Below are positions 1 through 4,436 of a stretch of 6,396 nt of DNA, piece after piece. The stretch lies in assembly GCA_021732805.1 (NCBI GenBank), contig JAKFUJ010000043.1:1-6396 (forward strand). Direction: 5' to 3'. The DNA comes from Betaproteobacteria bacterium (lineage in GTDB: Bacteria > Pseudomonadota > Gammaproteobacteria > Burkholderiales > SG8-41). The notes beneath the pieces are model-generated. The model was not told the origin of the DNA. It was given only the letters and a program-made list of their open reading frames with translations, and did no database searches. Both the position numbers and the translations under genes were made by a program. The first letter of the stretch is position 1. Each line of letters starts with the position of its first letter.

Positions 1-7
1 ATCCTGT

Positions 8-550
8 TCAGGCGATCGTTTTCCCGGTCAGCCAGGCGCGCTCGATCTGCGGCACGGCGCTGGCGATGCGCTCGCCGATCTCGGCCGCCGTCAGCGAGCT
101 CAGCGGATGCTGGATCACCACCGCATCCAGCCCGGTCATGCCCAGCGCATCACGCTGCGTCACCGCCTCCAGCGTGAATTCGCTGGTGACAATCACTGCC
201 GTCGGCAGCCCTTTTGATTCCAGGGTCACGGCGTCGTGCATACAGCACGACGTGCATGACCCTCAATCGCCGATGGCGGTCAGCGCAATGTCGTGATTGG
301 CGACGATCTCGGCGATCAGCTCCGGCGCGGCATTCGACGAAAAACTGTCCTTGGTGAAATAGTTCACCGCGGCGAGTTTGTGCCTGGCCTGCAATTGATC
401 GCGCACGCCGCGCAGCATCTTGTTGCAGTTCCATTTGGAATTGTCGAGGATCGCCAGCCGCAGGCCGTCAATTTTTTTGACGCGCGGCGCCAGACCCATG
501 GGTTGCGCTTCAACGATACCGCGCGGGTCGTAAACAGGGATTGTTTGCAT
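8..550 (-). CDS. UGSC-family selenoprotein (in-frame TGA read as selenocysteine)
   Basis: Two ORF pieces separated by a single TGA (265..263) are in the same frame and form one 180-residue protein with selenocysteine at residue 96. The join reads I-G-D-U-G-S-C-T-S-C-C, the Sec-Gly-Ser-Cys signature that names the UGSC (seleno)protein family. Homology continues on both sides: the N-terminal half has an alpha/beta pattern (LRLAILDNSK near residues 30-39, IALTAIGD just before Sec), and the C-terminal half continues H-D-A-V-x-L-E-x-K-G-L-P-T. The start at 550 is chosen because GGAGGT lies at 560..555; an ATG at 574 would add eight residues without a better site. No signal peptide or membrane segment is seen, so it is probably cytoplasmic. 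It lies 45 bases downstream of the 370-residue gene, probably cotranscribed. The substrate is unknown. A Sec/Cys redox or reductive role is inferred from the motif. The terminal stop (10..8) is also TGA. The alternative, a nonsense-mutated pseudogene, is unlikely given the motif and the hairpin. Confidence 0.88.
223..262 (-). promoter_or_regulatory. Bacterial SECIS hairpin
   Basis: On the minus strand the base after the UGA begins a stem. GGGTCA (262..257) pairs with TGACCC (228..223). An internal loop TGCA/CCG (256..253 against 231..229) follows. Then CGTCGTGC (252..245) pairs perfectly with GCACGACG (239..232) around the five-base loop TGTAT (244..240). Fourteen Watson-Crick pairs fit in 40 bases. 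The apical loop starts 18 bases after the UGA, and its second base is G. Both match the bacterial SECIS rules as I recall them: loop about 16-37 bases downstream, and a G among its first two bases. It should bind the SelB C-terminal domain and direct Sec insertion. Confidence 0.85.
263..265 (-). other. Selenocysteine codon (in-frame UGA, residue 96)
   Basis: The TGA at 265..263 is in frame with both flanking coding halves: exactly seven codons lie between it and the next ATG (241..239). The next codons are GGG TCA TGC, so recoding gives U-G-S-C. A Cys-to-stop mutation would leave the motif, but not the hairpin that starts on the next base. Recoding requires SelB, tRNA-Sec, SelA and SelD elsewhere in the genome. 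Confidence 0.87.
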
Positions 551-554
551 GGAT

Positions 555-560
555 ACCTCC
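555..560 (-). promoter_or_regulatory. Shine-Dalgarno site of the UGSC gene
   Basis: GGAGGT at 560..555 lies four bases before the ATG at 550..548. It is a strong ribosome-binding site, fixes the selenoprotein start, and rules against the in-frame ATG at 574. The 45-base gap to the upstream stop shows no terminator hairpin, consistent with a shared transcript. Confidence 0.75.
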
Positions 561-595
561 GAAATCAAAGTCAAAATCTTTTAGCTTTTAAGTGA

Positions 596-1708
596 TTACA
601 AATAACAGGTGCCATCGACGCACTGCGCGCCGCCGCCCGCAGGCGCGGCACCACCCAGCGCGCGCAGCACCGGTGAGGACATGCGCCCCCAGCCGGGTAT
701 GAATGCGGAGAACCGCCCCGCTTCGCCGCCGGCGACAAACACATGGATATTGTCGGGGCTGGGCACGATGGGCGTGCGCGCATCGGGTTCACGTTTGTAC
801 CAGACCGGCAGTGTGCGGTTGTAGACCTTGCCGTAACGCTCGCCGCAATACAGGTCTTTCCACAGATTGCCGGAATGCGCCCACAGGTAATGACGGATGT
901 CATGGCGTTTCCAGCCGTGTTTGGCGATGGTCTGCGCATGCTCCAATCCAAGCACCACTGCACAATGTCCACCGGAGACTGCGTTGTTGTTGCAGATGGT
1001 GCTCATTGCCGAACAAATGCTGTCGAGGATGCCTTCAGGGTCGTTGGCAAAATGGTTGGTCACGCTGTGCGGCGGCTCGGCGGCGAGCACGAACACCGAA
1101 GAATCGTCCGCCTTGTAACCTTTTTCGACGTGATACGGCGCGAACGGACTCTGCTCCTCGTTCTCGGCGATGCAGTAAGTGTACTTGCCGGGATGACCCA
1201 GCGTACTTTTGTCGAGCAGGCCTGGCCAGCCCCCGCCCACGTTCAACAGCATCAGCCGGATCGCGCGGCCGATGGTGGCATTGGCGCGATTGCCGGAACC
1301 GAATACATTGCAGCCGGCATTCATGCCGATCTGTGTGCGTACCGGGCCGTTGACGATCAACAGCGGACTCGCCATGTGCGTCGTCGCCTGCACGCCGTTC
1401 AAATTAAACGGTTGTGCGGTCAGCGCCAGCATCGCCGCCTCGACCACCGGTGCGTACTCCGGCAGACAGCCCGCCATCACCATGTTGATTGCCAGCACTT
1501 CACGCGTCAGGCTGCCCCAGCGCGGCGGCACGCGACATACCGGTTGCTGCGCGTCACCGCCCAGCGCAGCGATGATGGCAGCGATTTTTTGCGGGGTCGG
1601 CGGCACCAGCGGGAAACCGTCGGAATAACCCTGCGCGTAGTACCACTCGATGAGATCGGCGCCCGCGGGGGGTGCGTCATTCCTGCTGTTGGCTGCGACA
1701 GATGCCAT
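596..1708 (-). CDS. Conserved cysteine-rich protein of unknown function, partner of the UGSC selenoprotein
   Basis: This is a 370-residue protein. Its opening has the pattern W-Y-Y-A-Q-G-Y-S-D-G-F-P-L-V-P-P-T (residues 22-38), which I recall from uncharacterised proteins found near UGSC genes; I cannot assign a reaction. Conserved-looking blocks are C-R-V-P-P-R-W-G (58-65), A-G-C-L-P-E-Y (79-85), N-G-P-V near 120, the Gly/Asn-rich N-A-G-C-N-V-F-G-S-G-N-R-A-N-A-T-I-G-R (130-148) and H-P-G-K-Y-x-Y-C (172-179). Cysteines include 58, 81, 133, 179, 232, 239 and 249. The C terminus is a separate tail, C363-V-D-G-T-C368-Y-L, after a Gly/Ala/Pro linker, which could be a mobile redox pair. No signal peptide or membrane segment is evident, so it is likely soluble. 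The start at 1708 is preferred because GGGAG lies seven bases upstream; the frame stays open to an ATG at 1783, but that extension looks non-conserved and covers the promoter region. It is the first gene of the operon with the selenoprotein. Confidence 0.82.
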   Translation of the reverse strand: MASVAANSRNDAPPAGADLIEWYYAQGYSDGFPLVPPTPQKIAAIIAALGGDAQQPVCRVPPRWGSLTREVLAINMVMAGCLPEYAPVVEAAMLALTAQPFNLNGVQATTHMASPLLIVNGPVRTQIGMNAGCNVFGSGNRANATIGRAIRLMLLNVGGGWPGLLDKSTLGHPGKYTYCIAENEEQSPFAPYHVEKGYKADDSSVFVLAAEPPHSVTNHFANDPEGILDSICSAMSTICNNNAVSGGHCAVVLGLEHAQTIAKHGWKRHDIRHYLWAHSGNLWKDLYCGERYGKVYNRTLPVWYKREPDARTPIVPSPDNIHVFVAGGEAGRFSAFIPGWGRMSSPVLRALGGAAPAGGGAQCVDGTCYL

Positions 1709-1732
1709 TGATTTGCTCCCTTTAAGCCGCAC

Positions 1733-1761
1733 AGGGTAAACAACATCATCAGGCGGGGCAA
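1733..1761 (-). promoter_or_regulatory. Weak candidate promoter for the 370-residue gene and selenoprotein
   Basis: On the minus strand TTGCCC (1761..1756) and TACCCT (1738..1733) are 17 bases apart and lie just upstream of the ribosome-binding site. The -35 matches consensus at four of six positions and the -10 at only three, so this is tentative. The true start may use an activator or another site in the 157-base divergent region. Confidence 0.22.
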
Positions 1762-1804
1762 TGCCACTGGACGCAGCGCCCAAATGGCGGTCGCCGGCAT
1801 CGCG

Positions 1805-1833
1805 TTGACAATTGCCTCATGAATGCCTAGAAC
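1805..1833 (+). promoter_or_regulatory. Sigma-70-type promoter for the amidohydrolase gene
   Basis: TTGACA (1805-1810) is a perfect -35 box. It is followed after 17 bases by TAGAAC (1828-1833), a four-of-six -10 box. Transcription would start near 1840, leaving a leader of about 25 bases with AGGA at 1855-1858 before the ATG at 1866. A start upstream of this promoter, such as the in-frame TTG at 1812, would then not be translated. Confidence 0.6.
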
Positions 1834-1865
1834 AGCGGCTGACTCCACAGCATCAGGAAAAACCG

Positions 1866-2723
1866 ATGATCCATGCCGAACCCGGACTGTTCCTGCGCCA
1901 TGAACCGCTGACTGCCGCCATGCCGCTGGTGGTCGATGTATCGCGCAGCGGCCGCGAATATCCGAAGGAATACCGCTCACCATTGCCGTTCACCACCGTG
2001 CACGACAATGTATCGATGTATGTCGAAGACCTGTGGGCCGGCACGCCGGCTGCCGGCGGCACACTGCTTTATTGCACATTCCCCAATACCTGGGTCGACG
2101 TCAACCGCAACGAGGCCGACATGGATCCCGCTATTGTTGACGGGCAATGGCCGAAAGCATTGAAACCCACGGCACGCACGCTGGAAGGCCTGGGCCTGAT
2201 CAAAACCAGATCACGCTATGGCGAACCGTTTCAGGAACGCAAGCTGACGGTTGCCGAAATCGAAGAACGCCTGTCGTGTTATTACCGGCCGTACCACGCC
2301 GAGTTGAAACGCATTGTTGATGAAACCCATCAGAGATTCGGTGTGCTGCGCCAGATTTCCTGCCACTGCATGTCGGCTGTGGGTGCGCCGACCCATCCCG
2401 ATGCCGGCAAACCACGCGCCGATTTCTGCATCAGTGACCTCAAGGGCAAAACATCCTCAGCGCAAACCATGGCGCTGGTCGTCGACACCTTGAAGGGCCT
2501 GGGCTACAGCGTTTCGGTCAACGAGCCCTATGTCGGCAACGAACTGATCGGACGCCACGGCGATCCGGCGCGCGGCATCGACTCGATTCAGGTCGAGATC
2601 AACAAAAAGCTGTTCATGGATACCAAAACCTTCCGCCGGACTGAAGGTTTCAACCGGCTGAAAACCGATCTCGACCGGTTGCTTGCAGTCGTTGCCGCGG
2701 ATGCGCTGAAAAAACGTTCGTGA
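1866..2723 (+). CDS. N-formylglutamate amidohydrolase family protein
   Basis: This 285-residue protein carries the segment order of the N-formylglutamate amidohydrolase (HutG/FGase) superfamily of metal-dependent amidases. The segments are P-L-V-V-D-V-S-R-S-G-R-E-Y-P (20-33), D-L-W-A-G-T-P-A-A-G-G (55-65), F-P-N-T-W-V-D-V-N-R (72-81), Y-Y-R-P-Y-H-A-E-L (139-147), S-C-H-C-M-S (165-170), R-A-D-F (184-187), N-E-P-Y-V-G (219-224) and the C-terminal I-Q-V-E-I-N-K (241-247). Family enzymes remove formate from N-formylglutamate or cleave related N-acyl amino acids. As I recall the family, the first and fifth blocks usually read P-H-S-G and D-C-H-S-M; here Arg27 and Ser165 replace His and Asp, so the substrate or metal site may differ. 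No hut genes are nearby, so histidine catabolism is not supported. The ATG at 1866 is chosen for its AGGA seven bases upstream and its position after the promoter. The gene is divergent from the selenoprotein operon. It stops four bases from the convergent Bug gene. Confidence 0.85.
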   Translation: MIHAEPGLFLRHEPLTAAMPLVVDVSRSGREYPKEYRSPLPFTTVHDNVSMYVEDLWAGTPAAGGTLLYCTFPNTWVDVNRNEADMDPAIVDGQWPKALKPTARTLEGLGLIKTRSRYGEPFQERKLTVAEIEERLSCYYRPYHAELKRIVDETHQRFGVLRQISCHCMSAVGAPTHPDAGKPRADFCISDLKGKTSSAQTMALVVDTLKGLGYSVSVNEPYVGNELIGRHGDPARGIDSIQVEINKKLFMDTKTFRRTEGFNRLKTDLDRLLAVVAADALKKRS

Positions 2724-2727
2724 AACT

Positions 2728-3702
2728 TCAGTCGGCTTTGGCACCCGATGACTTGACCACTTTCGCCCATTTCGTCACATCGTTCTGCACGACTTTGGCG
2801 AATTCCTCCGGCGTCGTCGCATAGGATTCCGCGCCCTGCTTCAGCAGCAGTTCCCTGACGTCCTGCGAGTTGATGATTTTGACGATGTCGGCATTCAACT
2901 GCTGGATGATTTCTCGCGGCGTGCCGTCCGGCGCAAACACCCCGTACCAGGCCACGGCTTCATAACCCGGCAAACCGGACTCGGCCACAGTCGGAAATTC
3001 CTTTGCGCTGGGAAAACGTTTGGCGCTGGTCACCGCCAGTCCGCGCAGCTTGCCGGAATTGACCAGCGGCAGGGACGACACGATGGTGGCAAACGACAAA
3101 CCGACCTCGCCCGACACCACTGCCGGCATCGCCTGCGCGCCGCCCTTGAATGGAACATGCAGCATCTGCACTTTCGCCATGCTGGTGAACAACGCGCCGC
3201 TCAGATACAGAAAATTGCCCGACGATGCGTAGGACATGTCGCCGGGCCGCGCACGCGACAATGCAATCAGTTCGCGCACATTTTTCACCGGTATCGACGG
3301 GTGAGCGACCAGCATGTTGGGCAACAACGCGGCGGGTGTCACCGGCGCAAAATCCCTGATCGGATCGTACGACGGTTTGGCATAGAGGCTGGCATTGATG
3401 GCATGGGTGCCGGTGGTGCCCATCACCAGCGTGTAGCCGTCTGCCGCCGCACGCGCGGCGATTTCAGCGCCGACCACACCCCCGGCGCCACCACGGTTAT
3501 CAACAACGGCGACCTGGCGCTTGTATTGATCGTTCATTTTCTGCGCAACGATGCGGGTGACCACATCCGTCGCACCACCCGGCGGAAAAGGCACGATGAA
3601 GCGGATGGCCCGCGCCGGATAGTCCTTGACCTGGGCATGGGCCGCACTGATTAAAGTCATCAACGCGGTTACTGCCGCAAAAATTGCCGGAATACGCATC
3701 AT
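2728..3702 (-). CDS. Bug/TctC-family periplasmic solute-binding protein
   Basis: This 324-residue exported protein is of the tripartite tricarboxylate transporter receptor (Bug) family. A signal peptide covers residues 1-23: a short Met-Met-Arg start, a hydrophobic core, and A-H-A before Q24. Mature-protein hallmarks follow in order: Y-P-A-R-A-I-R-F-I-V-P-F-P-P-G-G (28-43) with the ligand-loop Asp46, V-V-D-N-R-G-G-A-G-G, A-D-G-Y-T-L, Y-D-P-I-R-D-F-A-P-V-T, V-P-F-K-G-G, and L-P-G-Y-E-A-V-A-W-Y-G-V-F-A-P. The two loops around the first and third motifs hold the ligand carboxylate in known members. The ligand cannot be read from sequence. No TctA/TctB membrane subunits are present, so it is an orphan receptor, as is common in Burkholderiales. 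The start at 3702 gives a compact signal peptide with GGGG six bases upstream; ATGs at 3726 and 3717 are in frame and would add 8 or 5 residues. Confidence 0.93.
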   Translation of the reverse strand: MMRIPAIFAAVTALMTLISAAHAQVKDYPARAIRFIVPFPPGGATDVVTRIVAQKMNDQYKRQVAVVDNRGGAGGVVGAEIAARAAADGYTLVMGTTGTHAINASLYAKPSYDPIRDFAPVTPAALLPNMLVAHPSIPVKNVRELIALSRARPGDMSYASSGNFLYLSGALFTSMAKVQMLHVPFKGGAQAMPAVVSGEVGLSFATIVSSLPLVNSGKLRGLAVTSAKRFPSAKEFPTVAESGLPGYEAVAWYGVFAPDGTPREIIQQLNADIVKIINSQDVRELLLKQGAESYATTPEEFAKVVQNDVTKWAKVVKSSGAKAD

Positions 3703-3717
3703 CGTTTTCCCCGTCAT

Positions 3718-3745
3718 GTTATGCATGTAACTTGGAACTTAGCAA
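3718..3745 (-). promoter_or_regulatory. Candidate promoter for the Bug gene
   Basis: On the minus strand TTGCTA (3745..3740) and CATAAC (3723..3718) are 16 bases apart, each matching consensus at four of six positions. The start site would fall around 3712, giving a short leader and supporting translation from 3702 rather than 3726. Three AACTT repeats on the plus strand (3729-3733, 3736-3740, 3745-3749) overlap the spacer and -35 box. Confidence 0.32.
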
Positions 3746-3778
3746 ACTTTGTACCATGAGGGGAAAGCTGCCGCGGGT

Positions 3779-3798
3779 ATCGGATGACATTCTCCGAT
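3779..3798. repeat. Short inverted repeat in the cupin-Bug gap
   Basis: ATCGGA (3779-3784) and TCCGAT (3793-3798) form a perfect six-base stem with an eight-base loop. On the plus strand it is followed by TTTTAG, weakly terminator-like, but no plus-strand gene ends here. In the minus direction, the one used by the cupin gene, no T-tract follows. It may be a weak end signal or a protein site. Confidence 0.3.
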
Positions 3799-3831
3799 TT
3801 TAGAGCCCCTCCCCTATTCCCCGGCAACAGT

Positions 3832-4287
3832 CTACTTTTTTTCCGCAGGCGTTGATGTTCCCGGTCCGTTACCCCAAACCTGAATGATGGTCTCTTCGTC
3901 CTTCGCGCCGTCGTAATGAATGCCCTTGGCATAGTGGATGACATAGCTGCCTGCGGGCGCAGGCACGGTACTACCCGGATCGAATACTTCGCCAGTACCC
4001 ATCCACCATGTTCCGGAAATGACGACAAAAAAACGGTCGTGCTGATGAAAGTGCGGCCGGCTCATCTTGCCGGGATACCACTTGATGCGCACAACATAGG
4101 GTCCCGGCTTGCCGGGATCACCGAACAGGATGGCCTGCTCGTTGCTGCCGTTCGGATTTTTCACCCATTTGATTTGCGATGGTGGCGTGAAATCCACGGC
4201 TTCGCGGTTGATGTCGGCGGCACACAGCGGCGCTGAGACGAACACGAACAACGACGTCAGAAAAAATTGCAGTACACGCGTAATCAT
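3832..4287 (-). CDS. Exported single-domain cupin protein
   Basis: This 151-residue protein has an N-terminal signal peptide: M-I-T-R, a Phe/Leu/Val-rich core (residues 5-18) and probable cleavage near residues 23-24, so it should be periplasmic. One cupin domain fills the rest. Motif 1 is P-G-K-M-S-R-P-H79-F-H81-Q-H83-D-R-F-F-V-V-I-S-G92, and motif 2 is P-A-G-S-Y-V-I-H118-Y-A-K-G-I-H124. The H-x-H pair and a later His could bind a metal, but the Glu of the classical first motif is missing and Asp84 lies nearby. The pattern H-x-x-D-R-F-x-V-I-S-G-T-W resembles a family of small exported cupins of unknown function. The start at 4287 is chosen because GGGGAG lies four bases upstream and it places the signal peptide at the N terminus; an in-frame ATG at 4368 would add 27 polar residues. 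A catalytic role, such as isomerase or oxygenase, cannot be assigned. Confidence 0.85.
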   Translation of the reverse strand: MITRVLQFFLTSLFVFVSAPLCAADINREAVDFTPPSQIKWVKNPNGSNEQAILFGDPGKPGPYVVRIKWYPGKMSRPHFHQHDRFFVVISGTWWMGTGEVFDPGSTVPAPAGSYVIHYAKGIHYDGAKDEETIIQVWGNGPGTSTPAEKK

Positions 4288-4436
4288 GAGACTCCCCCCA
4301 GGATTGAGTCGTGCCAGCTTACGCTGATTTGAAAATCTCGCGGTAAAGTCAGCGCTTATCAGCAGCAAAAATGACGCCGGTTTTTACCGACTCATATCAG
4401 ATCGTGAATTTTATATTTTTCAATAAAATCAATTAC
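4288..4436. other. AT-rich gap between ligase and cupin genes
   Basis: These 149 bases hold no credible ORF. Just after the ligase stop, in the minus direction, comes an A/T-rich stretch and then CGGTAAAAACCG followed by GCGTCATTTTT, a four-base stem and T-run that could be a weak terminator. Closer to the cupin gene, CGCTGA (4322-4327) and TCAGCG (4349-4354) form a six-base inverted repeat that could be an operator or leader stem. A cupin promoter is likely here, but no clear -35/-10 pair was found. Confidence 0.35.

Noticed and set aside
8..10. Terminal TGA of the UGSC gene as a second selenocysteine
   Set aside because: Only seven bases follow in the window and no hairpin can be assessed. 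The protein already reaches a natural end after the last helix-like segment.
8..241. A separate 77-residue ORF on the minus strand
   Set aside because: It is the C-terminal part of the selenoprotein. Its ATG is an internal Met codon (residue 104) on the 3' side of the SECIS hairpin, and it has no ribosome-binding site of its own.
150..434. Minus-strand ORF in another frame that bypasses the TGA, suggesting a frameshift instead of recoding
   Set aside because: Its translation is Arg/Ala/His-rich and shows no family motif, while the original frame resumes perfect UGSC-family sequence on both sides of the TGA.
743..1711. Long plus-strand ORF opposite the 370-residue gene
   Set aside because: Its translation is Arg/His/Ala-rich with no motif; it is a shadow caused by high GC in the real gene.
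1709..1783. N-terminal extension of the 370-residue protein to the ATG at 1783
   Set aside because: The ATG at 1708 has a clear GGGAG site, and the extra 25 residues look unlike a conserved start.
3779..3804. Intrinsic terminator for a plus-strand transcript
   Set aside because: The stem is only six pairs, the T-run is four bases, and no plus-strand gene precedes it, so it is kept only as an inverted repeat.
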